A stretch of DNA of 36,324 nt, from positions 1 to 36,324 of the forward strand of contig CALUQN010000025.1 of assembly GCA_944322945.1 (NCBI GenBank), written 5' to 3'. Source of the DNA: Candidatus Gastranaerophilales bacterium. GTDB lineage: Bacteria > Cyanobacteriota > Vampirovibrionia > Gastranaerophilales > Gastranaerophilaceae. The position numbers were made by a program, and so were the translations under genes. This document shows positions 1-10,100 of this stretch, one piece after another. How positions within the stretch are numbered: the stretch's first letter is position 1; the number at the start of each line of letters is the position of its first letter. Under the pieces are notes generated by a model. It worked only from the letters and a program-made list of their open reading frames with translations. It was not told the origin of the DNA and ran no database searches.

Positions 1-27
1 TAACTAAAAAATACAGAAAAGAATGCT

Positions 28-126
28 GTCAGGCAATGCCTGACCTACATAAACTTTGTACCCTCCCCAGGTCGGGGAGGGCTAGGGTGGGGAACAAACA
101 TTATGTTTGGGAAACGTTACGTTTGC
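28..126. repeat. 99-bp composite palindromic repeat, copy A
   Basis: Copy A of an element repeated at 467-565 with four mismatches over 99 bp. It is a chain of small palindromes: GTCAGGCAATGCCTGAC (28-44), a CCTCCCC/GGGGAGG stem (about 62-80), CAAACATTATGTTTG and AAACGTTACGTTT, ending at 126. No reading frame runs through it. The first palindrome recurs alone at 269-285 and, with one more change, at 21448-21464. The CAAACATTATGTTTG module recurs at 601-617 and partly near 315-330. It resembles REP/MITE-like intergenic repeats; mobility is inferred, not shown. Confidence 0.85.
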
Positions 127-134
127 ATCAATAG

Positions 135-239
135 GACTATTCATCTTTCAAAAAGTCGCCTTTCGAAGATATTCAAGAAACTTTAAAAGTCTTTGAAAAT
201 CCGGCTTTTATCACGCCCGTAAGAGCTTTTCAATCTTAG
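135..239 (+). pseudogene. Possible remnant of a coding 3' end
   Basis: An open stretch of 34 codons runs from just after a TAG (132-134) to a TAG at 237-239, without an ATG. The translation (DYSSFKKSPFED, then IQETLKVFENPAF, then ITPVRAFQS) has a balanced, protein-like composition unlike the surrounding GC-palindromic repeats. It could be the last codons of a gene whose 5' part was lost by insertion of the flanking repeats. I do not recognise the family. It could also be chance. Confidence 0.25.
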
Positions 240-268
240 TAGGAGTGGGGCTGGGGTGAGGTCTTTCT

Positions 269-285
269 GTCAGGCAGTGCCTGAC
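269..285. repeat. Solo copy of the GTCAGGC palindrome
   Basis: GTCAGGCAGTGCCTGAC matches the first module of the 99-bp repeats with a different centre, followed by the same CTACA flank. The rest of the 99-bp unit is absent here. Confidence 0.75.
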
Positions 286-330
286 CTACAGAAACTGTGT
301 AAAGAATAATGATGTAAATATTATGTTTGC

Positions 331-458
331 TGTCATCCTGAAAGCGTAGAAAATCCGTTTTTGAAAAACGAGATTTTCAAGCTGTTCAGGATCTTGCCGT
401 GCGGAAAATCTTGCCAGCACGCCACAAGCTAAGACCCTGAAATAAATTCAGGGTGACA
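331..458. repeat. Inverted-repeat-bounded intergenic element (TGTCAYCCTGAA type)
   Basis: The segment opens with TGTCATCCTGAA and closes with TTCAGGGTGACA, so its ends are near-complementary. The interior has complementary pieces such as AAAATCCGTTTTTG and CGAGATTTTC. A related segment lies at 24512-24626, and partial copies of its ends lie near 769-780 and 836-869. No coding frame is seen. Function is unknown; a long folded transcript or a non-autonomous mobile element is possible. Confidence 0.6.
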
Positions 459-466
459 ATAAGTAG

Positions 467-565
467 GTCAGGCATTGCCTGACCTACATAAACTTTGTTC
501 CCTCCCCAGGTCGGGGAGGGCTAGGGTGGGGAACAAACATTATGTTTGGAAAACGTAACGTTTGC
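467..565. repeat. 99-bp composite palindromic repeat, copy B
   Basis: Second copy of the element at 28-126, same orientation and same length, about 95 of 99 bases identical. Two of the four differences sit at the central base of odd-length palindromes (GTCAGGCATTGCCTGAC and AAACGTAACGTTT), so these modules read as the reverse complement of those in copy A. Confidence 0.85.
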
Positions 566-600
566 TCTTTTACTCGCAATAAAAAAGAAAGAAATGAACA

Positions 601-617
601 GCAAACATTATGTTTGC
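601..617. repeat. Solo GCAAACATTATGTTTGC palindrome
   Basis: A 17-bp near-perfect palindrome matching a module of the 99-bp repeats. It is followed by a CT-rich stretch (618-680) with CCCCATAGGGGCGAGGGG, another short dyad. From 680 to 948 I see only repeat-end fragments and no gene. Confidence 0.6.
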
Positions 618-798
618 CCCCCTCACCCGAATCCGTAGCTCACTAGCGTTTCGCACGGCTTCTCCCTCTCCCCATAGGGGCGAGGGGAAAGAGATAGTTA
701 TGTCGGTTTAATTTACAAATCCGACAATAAATCTTCCCAAAACTGGGGGAAGGTGGTTTAAACAAGTTCAGGGTGACAGATTAATGAAACGGACTTAA

Positions 799-826
799 CG
801 TCCTATCGTCCTATCGTCCTATCGTC
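799..826. repeat. Short tandem repeat, unit CGTCCTAT
   Basis: The 8-bp unit CGTCCTAT occurs three times in a row followed by CGTC. It looks like a slippage-prone microsatellite-like tract in gene-free DNA about 120 bp before the next gene. No regulatory role is evident. Confidence 0.7.
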
Positions 827-948
827 TTTAATACCCCGTCATTCCGAACCCGATAACAATTCAGGGGTGAAGAATCTCTATTTTTAGTGAATAGTGATTA
901 GAGATTGACTGTTGGCAATTTTTTACAAGTTTCTGTTTTAATATATGT

Positions 949-1230
949 ATGGTAGTGATGATTGAAAATTCCGCTAATTTGCAGATGAAAAATCCCGAAT
1001 TAAATGTCGGGGTTCTTACGCCTCCGAATTCATTCCATAAACCTGTTCTCTATTCAGATAAAGAGGCTTCAGATTCCTTTGAAAAAATGGATAAGGATGT
1101 CAGAAAAAACTCGAAAACTTTTGAAAAACAGAAGAAAACCCCTATTGCAATAAAGTTATTATACTGGACTGGTGGAATTGCTGCCACAATTTTTGGCGGC
1201 AAAAAATTCTACGCTGTTTGGAAAAAATAA
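949..1230 (+). CDS. Small membrane-anchored protein of unknown function, 93 aa
   Basis: I do not recognise a named family. The N-terminal two thirds is polar, with a DSFEK motif (about residues 42-46) followed by a lysine-rich stretch. A single hydrophobic, glycine-containing segment follows at about residues 66-84, ending in a short basic tail. The 139-aa protein at 32691 carries the same DSFEK motif before a basic stretch and hydrophobic segments, so the two may belong to one lineage-specific set. No signal peptide is seen, so the segment is probably a C-terminal anchor. Start: ATG 949 has no Shine-Dalgarno; a weak TGT-TTTAAT (934-942) ends 6 nt upstream, as in the leaderless genes of this window. 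ATG 958 would give 90 aa. Confidence 0.65.
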   Translation: MVVMIENSANLQMKNPELNVGVLTPPNSFHKPVLYSDKEASDSFEKMDKDVRKNSKTFEKQKKTPIAIKLLYWTGGIAATIFGGKKFYAVWKK

Positions 1231-1254
1231 CAATCACACCTCTTACTACTTTTT

Positions 1255-1283
1255 TTGTCAGAGAATTTATAGTATCATATTCT
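1255..1283 (+). promoter_or_regulatory. Candidate promoter of the M16 protease gene
   Basis: TTGTCA (1255-1260) and TATTCT (1278-1283) are separated by 17 bp. They lie directly upstream of the CAGGGGGA ribosome binding region (about 1295-1302). The -10 is only a partial match. Confidence 0.35.
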
Positions 1284-1303
1284 TGTGAGTTAATCAGGGG
1301 GAT

Positions 1304-3883
1304 ATGATGAAAAAATTACTTATATTTTTTGCACTCTTTACATTTTGTTCTACTGTATTTGCGGCTGATTTCAGTGTATTCAAGCTAGATAACGGTCAGA
1401 CTGTCGTTATTCAAGAAGTAAAAAATAACCCTATTGTTATTGTCGATACCTGGATTAAAACAGGTTCTATTGATGAAAATGATGAGAATAACGGTGTTGC
1501 ACACTTTTTGGAACACCTGTTTTTTAAGGGTACCAAAACCCACGGACCAGGCGAATTTGACAAAGCCATTGAAAATAAAGGCGGTATTACTAACGCCGCA
1601 ACAAGCAAAGATTTTACACATTATTACATAACTATTCCGTCAAAATATTACAATCTCGCTATGGAAATGCATGCTGATATGCTTCAAAATCCGCTCATTC
1701 CAGGAAACGAAATGGAAAAAGAACGTAAAGTCGTTCTTGAAGAAATCTCAAAAGACGCAAATTCTCCTGACAGATTAGTTTTTGACAACCTCGTTGATAT
1801 GATGTATCAGACTCACCCATATAAAAGAAAAGTTATAGGCAGGGCTGATGTTATTGAAACTATTACACGGGAAGGTGTTTTAGACTTTTTTAATAAAAAT
1901 TACTACCCCGGCAATATGGTCACTGTAGTTATAGGGGATGTTGATACCCAAACTGCACTCAATAAAATTAAAAAAGAATTCAACAGCGACATTAGAAAAG
2001 TTAAACGAAATACATACAAAAAAGAAGCTCAGCTCAAACAACAACTCAGAAAAATTGATTATACAAATACAAAGAGCGGATATATGCTGATAGGTTTCCG
2101 CAGTGTCGATATAAATAATAATGACTCTTATGCGCTTGACGTCTTGGCAACAATTCTGGGCGACGGACGCTCTTCAGTTTTTTATCAAAACATCAAGGAT
2201 AAAAAGCAGCTCGCTTACACAATTGCGGCAACAAATTCAGTCATGCGCGATGACGGAATTTTCTACATATCTGCAAATTTTGTGCCCGCACAGCTGGAAA
2301 AACTTGAAAAAACTATCTTTGAAGAAATAGCTCAGGTTCAAAAAAACGGCGTTACTCAAGAACAGGTTACCTTAGCTCAAAATATAATCGAACGTGATAC
2401 ATATTATTCAAGAGAATCAGTGTCCAACATTGCCTCTGAAATCGGCTACACCGTTGCGCTCACCGGTGATGTAAAATTCTATGATACATATCTTGAAAAT
2501 ATTAAAAAAGTTACCCCGCAAGATGTAAAACGCGTTGCTAACAAATACCTCGGTATAAACAAAAGTGCGGTATCTATTGTGCTGCCGGAAACAGAAAAAG
2601 AAGTAAAAATATCAAATAAAACTACTCAGCCGCTTACTGCGACCATTGTGAGTGAAAATAAAGGTACGCAGAAATATTCGCTTTCAAACGGTACTACCTT
2701 ATTGCTAAATCAAAATAAAAACAATGATATTGTGGCAATCTCAATTTACGCTAAAGGGGGCGAATTTTTAGAAAGTATTCCTGGCACAGCTAACCTCACA
2801 GCTACACTACTTTTGAAAGGTACCGAAAAATATACCGCGCTTGAACTTGCCCAGCTGCTTGATGACAACGGCATCAAAATATCTCCTGCAACTAAAGCTG
2901 ATGCTTTTATGATATCTGTGTTAACTACAAAGCCACAGATTGATAAAACATTAGAAATACTGGACGATATTATAAATAATTCTAAATTTGATGACTATGA
3001 ACTGGAAAAAGCACGCTCGGAAAAACTTAACGTTATTAAAAGAAATCGTGATATCCCGATTCAGTTAGCGTTGGAAGAATACAAAACATTGATTTTTGAG
3101 GGGTCGCCTTATTCAAATTCAACTAAAGTTCTTGAAAAATATCTACCGTCTATACAAAGAGATGATGTTGTTAAATTTGCTTCAACAATATTTAACCCTA
3201 AAAATCTTGTTATTTCTGTAAACGGTGACGTTGATAAAGATAAGATGACTGATGCAATATCAAAAATTTTCGGCAATAAACAGGGCGAAAATTTTGATTA
3301 CACAAAATATTCAATTCCGCGTATCAGTACACAAAAAACAACAACAAAAACTATCCCTGACTTGCAGACTGATTGGATTGTGTACGGCTGGCAGACATCC
3401 GGTGTAATCCCTGAAAAGGATTATGCTACTATGTCTGTTATTGATGCAATTTTAGGTTCAGGAATGAGTTCCAGACTGTTTAAAAATCTGCGTGACGCTC
3501 ACGGACTAGCTTATCAACTCGGTTCTGCCTACGGCGCAAACATTCTAAAAGGGGCTTTTGTTGTCTACATTGGCACTAATCCGGAAAACTTGGACGTAGC
3601 TCAGGAAAAACTCCTCGCTGAAATCAACAGGCTTAAATCTGAATATGTCAGCAGCAAAGAACTTAATGATGCTAAAGAAAAGCTCGCAGGAAACTATATA
3701 ATTGCTCTTGAAACTAACCTTGAAAAGGCTTCTAATGCTGCCTGGTTTGAAGCTTCCGGAAGAGGATACGATTTTGGTGATAAATATCTTGAACTAATAA
3801 ACAATGTTACAGAGGCAGATATCATTGAAGTCGCAAATAAATATTTTACGAATAATTATGTTAGAGCGATTGTAAGAAATTAA
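1304..3883 (+). CDS. Secreted M16 (pitrilysin/insulinase) zinc metalloprotease, two-domain
   Basis: An 859-aa zinc endopeptidase of the M16 family, PqqL/YmxG-like, expected to cleave peptides in the periplasm. A signal peptide (about residues 1-21, ending FA-AD) is clear. The inverted zinc motif HFLEH is at residues 67-71, and the distal zinc ligand fits E147 in VVLEEI, 76 residues after the second His as in the family. The first M16 lobe and its C-terminal partner fill about residues 25-430. A second M16 pair (about 455-859) has lost the HxxEH motif: the aligned place reads LTATLLLKGT. It therefore acts as a structural half of the clamshell. Start: ATGs at 1304 and 1307 overlap; the GGGGG ribosome binding region suits 1307 slightly better. 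A terminator follows at 3898. Substrate is unknown. Confidence 0.93.
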   Translation: MMKKLLIFFALFTFCSTVFAADFSVFKLDNGQTVVIQEVKNNPIVIVDTWIKTGSIDENDENNGVAHFLEHLFFKGTKTHGPGEFDKAIENKGGITNAATSKDFTHYYITIPSKYYNLAMEMHADMLQNPLIPGNEMEKERKVVLEEISKDANSPDRLVFDNLVDMMYQTHPYKRKVIGRADVIETITREGVLDFFNKNYYPGNMVTVVIGDVDTQTALNKIKKEFNSDIRKVKRNTYKKEAQLKQQLRKIDYTNTKSGYMLIGFRSVDINNNDSYALDVLATILGDGRSSVFYQNIKDKKQLAYTIAATNSVMRDDGIFYISANFVPAQLEKLEKTIFEEIAQVQKNGVTQEQVTLAQNIIERDTYYSRESVSNIASEIGYTVALTGDVKFYDTYLENIKKVTPQDVKRVANKYLGINKSAVSIVLPETEKEVKISNKTTQPLTATIVSENKGTQKYSLSNGTTLLLNQNKNNDIVAISIYAKGGEFLESIPGTANLTATLLLKGTEKYTALELAQLLDDNGIKISPATKADAFMISVLTTKPQIDKTLEILDDIINNSKFDDYELEKARSEKLNVIKRNRDIPIQLALEEYKTLIFEGSPYSNSTKVLEKYLPSIQRDDVVKFASTIFNPKNLVISVNGDVDKDKMTDAISKIFGNKQGENFDYTKYSIPRISTQKTTTKTIPDLQTDWIVYGWQTSGVIPEKDYATMSVIDAILGSGMSSRLFKNLRDAHGLAYQLGSAYGANILKGAFVVYIGTNPENLDVAQEKLLAEINRLKSEYVSSKELNDAKEKLAGNYIIALETNLEKASNAAWFEASGRGYDFGDKYLELINNVTEADIIEVANKYFTNNYVRAIVRN

Positions 3884-3897
3884 AATTCCATGTTAAA

Positions 3898-3936
3898 AAC
3901 GCCCATGTAAAATTAATTCATGGGCGTTATTTTGTT
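3898..3936 (+). terminator. Rho-independent terminator after the M16 gene
   Basis: A perfect 10-bp stem AACGCCCATG (3898-3907) / CATGGGCGTT (3919-3928) with an 11-nt AT loop is followed by ATTTTGTT. It lies 15 bp after the M16 stop codon. From here to 4066 I see nothing recognisable. Confidence 0.85.
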
Positions 3937-4066
3937 AATGCAAATTTCGTCAAAAATTTCTAAACTGCATCATACTTAGCGCTCTGCCGAATAAGAGGAT
4001 TAAGTATCGTTTGGTGAAAGGACGAATATCTAAATAATAAAAATTTATACAGATTTGTACATTATT

Positions 4067-4103
4067 AAAAAAGCTGTCACTCGTAAGAGAGTAACAGCTT
4101 TTT
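4067..4103 (-). terminator. Terminator of the giant exoprotein gene
   Basis: Stem AAAAAGCTGTCACTC (4068-4082) pairs with GAGTAACAGCTTTTT (4089-4103) with one mismatch and a 6-nt loop. Read on the minus strand it ends in a run of U, 34 bp after the stop of the 5029-codon gene. T-rich sequence on the plus side means it may also stop rightward transcripts. Confidence 0.85.
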
Positions 4104-4136
4104 ATTCTTTTATTTTGCACTTAATGGTTTAAGTTA

Positions 4137-7100
4137 TTAGTTCCAATTGTTTGACAGGTTTGACTTCATAGAATTAGCCCTGCGTAAGTTCAGATACAAG
4201 ATTTTGTTAGCCGTAGCCTTGCTCATATTCACGAACCTTACGCCCGCCATATTTTCCTGAAGCCGCATTACTTCAACCTGGACATCAATTTCCATATCCT
4301 CATACAACAAGGATACATCCATCTTGTCACCGACTTTAAGATTGAGTTCGTTGCCAATCAATGCGCCAGTCTTTGAAATATCATAAACCGGAACGGTAGA
4401 TTTGATATTTTGACCTGCTGTCGGGAATCTCATTGAAATACGTTTTGTTGCTTTATATGTGGCTTTATCAATATCTTTAAAGCCAGGAGTTGTTGTATAC
4501 TGCTGCAACTTATCATCTTTGTATGTCAGTCTGAAGAAGCTGTTTTCATTTCTGTAGAGGTTAGTTATTTCATACGGATTATATTGAACAGCCGGAGCTT
4601 TTGTTTCCAGGGTTATCAAATCTCCCATGTGAAGTCCGAAAGAACCTGTCTTTTGTGTATAGAGCTGCAATGTTGCATGGTCAAGATTTCTTCTGAAATC
4701 ATTATCCACAATTGTCAGCCATCTGTAGTCCTCACTTTGCGGTCTGTGAACACCACCTGAGCCGTCACGATTGCCGTTTCTGAATTCAGCATAATTGTTG
4801 ATAATTGCGTCACGTACGGTCAAATCCAAATCCTGGGTATCGACATAAGCATCATTTGCATACAATCTATTGATGTGCAGACCTCTGTTTGTATCTTGCT
4901 GTAAAGTATCATTTGAATTTAATGACAGAGTGACATCCTTAGCACGATAATCAGTTCCGGTTTGAAGAGTAAATTCATTCTGGAATACCTCAATAGTTGT
5001 CTTCAATTCCTGTTCAATGTAACTTCTTGTAGAACTGTCACCGTTATTTGCATCAGCTACAGCGTCTTTTGAAACACCAGTTATATCAAACGCCAGTTTT
5101 TCGCCGTCGCCGAAAGTATTAAATCCTGACGCATAAGAAGTCTTGCCGGTCAGCGGGTCAACATAAACCGTATCAGCTTTCGGGTCAAAGCCATCGTTAT
5201 GATGTTCTGTGTATACCGGTGATTCCATTGCGTCATAAGAATGAGCGTAGATATTATCCGCCATCAGGGTTACATCAGGTTTTTGGAAGATATTATCTCC
5301 AACTACTTCATATTCGCCTTTACCGTTGTTTGCACCGCGGACATAAGCGTTGTAAATTCTGAGTGTTGAATTTGCATTATCTCCGCCGAGAGCATCCAGA
5401 ACTTCAATAGCAACTGTCTGCGGGACAACTTCATTATTTTCACCGCCAAGTTTTATCTTGTCATGTGGATAGAGCAGATCGTTGAAATCTTCACTTCCGC
5501 CTGAAATTAAGCCCAGATTATATATCGTCAGATTTTTTGACTTATTTAAAATATGAAGATGATCATTTGATGTAATTTCCGCAATCTCAGCATCTGAACC
5601 GAGAGCAAAATCAATGGAGCCGCGTTTTGAAATCAAATGAGCGATATTAGTCTTGTCTCCAAAAGATGAACCGTCAAGGTAGATATCATTTTCAGCTTCA
5701 AAGCCTACTTTTGCATCACTATCTAAATCAGTTCTTTGTTTGTAGGTCAAGGCTTTACCATCTTCACCAATTTCGTTGCTTGAAATTACTGATATATTTT
5801 TACCTTCAAGGTTAGCCTGTGTGCTGTCTGATGAAGCATTTTTGATTGAGTAACCTCTGAAGTACGGTTCATTTTTTGGATCCGGATTTTCTTCGTCAGG
5901 CTGTTTCCAGTCAGCTGCTGTCAGGACAATATCACCGTCTGTTTTAATTTTATCAATATTCAAGTCTGACTTTTTAGCTCTCAGATTAACCAGACCGGAA
6001 TCTTCCACGCCAGCTTTTGCTGACGCCTCAATATCAACTTTTCCTTTTACATTAACATTGATTGATTTTGTATAATCTCTTGTATCAGCATCAATACTGT
6101 AAGCCGGTTTATCTGATACAGCCCGTTGACCGACACTTCCGCCGGTTAAGTTGATATCCAAATCTTTACCGGCTGCAACAAGAGTTTTGTCAACTCCGGC
6201 ATTCAGAATATCACCGTTTGTTTGATTAATTTTTACGTTGCCGTTAACTGCATTAATATTATTGTCAGTTGACGCATCAGCGATTGTTATATTGGCATCG
6301 CTGTTTGTAATATTAATATCCTGTTTATCGGTTTTTGTAATACCTGCGATAGTAATACCGCCAGCGGCTGTGTTTTTAATATTCAAATTGCCGTTGTTAT
6401 TTATAACAGAACCCGTTGAAGCGACTGTTATGCCGCCGTTTGTATTTGTAATATCAGTTTGTCCGAGGACATTCAGGACATCTCCTTGAACAAGTATTCC
6501 GTCGCCGCTGTTCAAGATTTCAAGTTTACCGTTATTATTTTTGAGCAGACCTGTGTCTGAAACAGTCAGCATGCCGGCGGTGTTTTCAACTTTTGAATCG
6601 CCTTTTTTATTATTCACGGTGCCTGCAATAGTTGTGCCGGCTGTGCCATTATTTGTAACGGTCATTTTACCGTTATTATTCAGAACCTTACCGCCTTTTT
6701 CAACAGTTATACCGCCGTTGGTATTTACAATATCAAGTGCACCGTTTTGGTTGTCAATCTTACCGGTTGAAGCGACCTGCACACCGTCAGCACCGTTGTT
6801 TTTAACGGTTGTATTACCCTGTTTGTTTTCAACTGTACCAGATACTTTCAAGCCTGCTTTCTCATTAGTAACTTCAGTTTTACCAATGTTGTTTGATACA
6901 GTACCGGTAATTTCAGTACCGCCTGAACCTTGAGAGGTTATTTTTGTGTTACCTTTACCGAAGTTTTTGAGCAAACCTGCAAGTGTCAGTTTGCCGCTTT
7001 CTTCTGTATTTGAAATTGTTACATTACCAGAGGCTGCCGGATTCTTTTCATTATTTTTTACTGCGGATGTGTCAGTCAATAGAATATCGCCTTTTGTATT

Positions 7101-10100
7101 TGTTATTTCAATATTGCCTTTTTCGTTTGCTATAGTGCCGCTGATTTCAGTTCCGTCTACGCCGTTATTTTTAACGGCAAGCTTTCCTTCATTTGCAATC
7201 TTACCGGCAATTTTAACTCCGGCATTACCGTCGTTTTCAATCGTTGAATTGCCGACAGCATCAATTGTTGCAACAATTTTACCGTCTTTATCATGTTTTT
7301 CATTTACAAGAACGCCGTTCTCCGATTTCAGGGTTAATTTTCCTGTTTCATCACCGGTTTGTTTATTTTTGCCGTGTGTGATTATACCGATGATATTGAG
7401 TTTACCGTTTGAAGTAACTTCGGTTGAAGCAAGTTTATGTCCCTGATTGACGGACGTTCCGGCAAATGTTCCTTTGTTATCAAATCCGCCGTTCATTCTG
7501 TCATTACCAAGGGTATTTATTACAAGTTCATTGTTTGTATCATTTTTGATAGTTACATTTGCGTAACCGTCAGTGTAGCGAACTTCACCTTTGCCGGAAA
7601 CATTACCTGTGAAGTTGACATTACCGCCTTCTTGTTTTGTATGGAATACAAGAAGTTTATTGTTTGCTTTGTCATAAATGACTTTAATATTATTGTCTTT
7701 ATTTAGATATGCAGTGTTAACCATATTCTTTTCTCCGGTATTCGGATCTACAATAAGGTTTTCATCTGTCAGCATATCATCTGTTATAGTAACATTTCTG
7801 TCACCGTAACCGGCTTGAACATATCCGTCGACTTTGATATTGTCAGCATTTACGGTAACATCTTTACCTGCAATAAATCTGTCGACTGTATTTATGTTCA
7901 AATCAGTGCCTTTTGCATCGTATGCAACATTGCCCTGTACTGCAACAACATCTTTCACAGCGGTGTTTATTGCTCCATTAAAGTTTATATCACCACTTTC
8001 GTTCCATACGTTTAGTTTAGCTCCGCTGAAATTAATCATTCCGTTGAAGGTTAAATCAGACGGGGTTGAATTTTTGAACTGATCTAACGGATTGTTATGG
8101 TCAAAGTAATTTTTGATATTAATACCAGGATCATAAGTCTGACCGTCGCCGCTCACAACAAGAACATTGTCATTTATCGGGATACCTGTATTTGCCAGAT
8201 AACTGTAATTGTTCTTTTCTATAATAAGTCCGACTTCATCAATATTATCAAAATTGATATTACCGAAGATTAAATCATATTTGCCGGAATAATTGTTTAC
8301 ATCAAATCCGGGTTCAAAGATTTTGAAATGACCGCTTCCTGTAATTTTATTCAGAGCAGTTTCGCCCTTGCTCCTGTCAATTGTTGTATCAGATTCAAGC
8401 CCGACAATCTCAATTTTAGATTTTGGCGCATTTATATCGTCAAATTTGATATAAGATTTGTCAACTGTAATATCTTCAAAAGTCAATCCGCTCAAGTATT
8501 CTTTTTGCGAAGTTAAGGCTTTTATATTTCCCTCAATGGTATTTTGTGTATCTTTAGTATTCTCTATTAATGTTTCAAGTGAATTTATCTGTGATTCATA
8601 ATTTGCAATAGAGGCATTTATATTATTTTTTGCAGCTTGTGCACTTGCAGAATCACCGATAAGTTTTTGGGTACCGTTATCATCATAATATGCGATTCCT
8701 GCATTTTCATCTGCGACTGTTATTTTGCCTTGTATTTCATTGTATGCGTTAAGAAGTGTTGTCTGCTGTTCCTCTGTCAAATTCAACGTGTCTGACGCAA
8801 TATACTTTTCAAAAGATAAAGCTTCACCATTTTCAGGTATTTCCTGATTCATAAACCCATTCCAGAATGTGTCAAAATCCTCAATAATACCGTCTGCGGC
8901 AGTCTTAACATTATCTTTTAGAGCATTCTGGACAGATTCCATTGAAATAGTCTCATAATCACCTGTATTCAAAGCCTCAAGCATTTGTTTAAGTTCAGCA
9001 ATCGAAGCTTTATATTCAGCAATTTTTTCATTGCTATATTCATTATCCTCTTCTATTGCAGAAAGTCTTTCTTGAAGTTCTGCAAGTTCTTCTGCTATAG
9101 ATTCAATAGCTTTCTGATTATCTTTTTCTTGTTCTTCTGCTGTGATTACACCGCCTTCGACGACTTCATATTTATTTTCAAAGCCTTCATCTTCTACAAT
9201 ATTGCCGTCTTTATCAATAAGCATATTGTATTTTGAGCCGGCGCCGGCACTGATTTCACCGTCCAGTTTTAGATTATTATCTATTTTTGTAGCAATATTC
9301 TGGCTCTTACCTGATGTAGTAATCGGAATACCAAACAACAAATAACTTGTTTTTTCGTATTCTACATTTGATGAAAGCTTTGTTCTGCCGTTGCCGTAGC
9401 GGATTGTAACATCCTTGTCTGAGGTTATTGCAGCATCTTTATTCACTGTCAAATTATTTGTAGTATTAAATTCAAGTTTTCCGTCAACATCACCGGTTGC
9501 AACACCTGCATCAACATCTAAAAAGGCATTTTGGGTTAAATTGTTCGTTGAATTTTGCATAAAGTTAATCTGAACTACATCATTGCCTAAAAGCTGTCCG
9601 TTGTTATTAACGTTATTATTTACATTCAATGTAAGGTAAGCATTAGCACCCGGGTCAACACCCCCAAACTGATCGGCGTCAATGCTTACGTCTGATACGA
9701 GCGTGTTATTAGAATCTAATGCGATATCCAGATCTCTTGCAAGAAGTGATGAGCCGCTTCCGATATCCAGATTATTGTTATTTGTTACAGTTAACCTTGA
9801 GGTTGCAACGTTTTTGGCTATAAACCCGCCGGCAGCAGAACCTATGTACTGCTTCAATGTACTGTCTGAAGTAACGTCAACATTCATCTTGTTAGCAGCT
9901 CTGAATTTAGAATCGTTAAGTTGAATCTTACTTGTTTGGCTAACATCGTTAGTAATATTTGTACTGTCTGATACTGAAAAACCGGCAAGTTTAACTTCAT
10001 ACTTGATATCTTTATCATCAATTGTACCAAGTTTTGCATTGGTTTTCATAGACATGTCGTAAGCTTCTATATCAGTGCCGTTTTGTGAAACAATATCAGC

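Noticed and set aside
28-565. CRISPR array
   Set aside because: Only two full-length copies 340 bp apart with no regular spacers and no cas genes.
799-826. CGTCCTAT tandem repeat as replication iterons or an operator
   Set aside because: Only three units, no replication or regulatory gene beside it, and the surrounding DNA is a repeat scrapyard.
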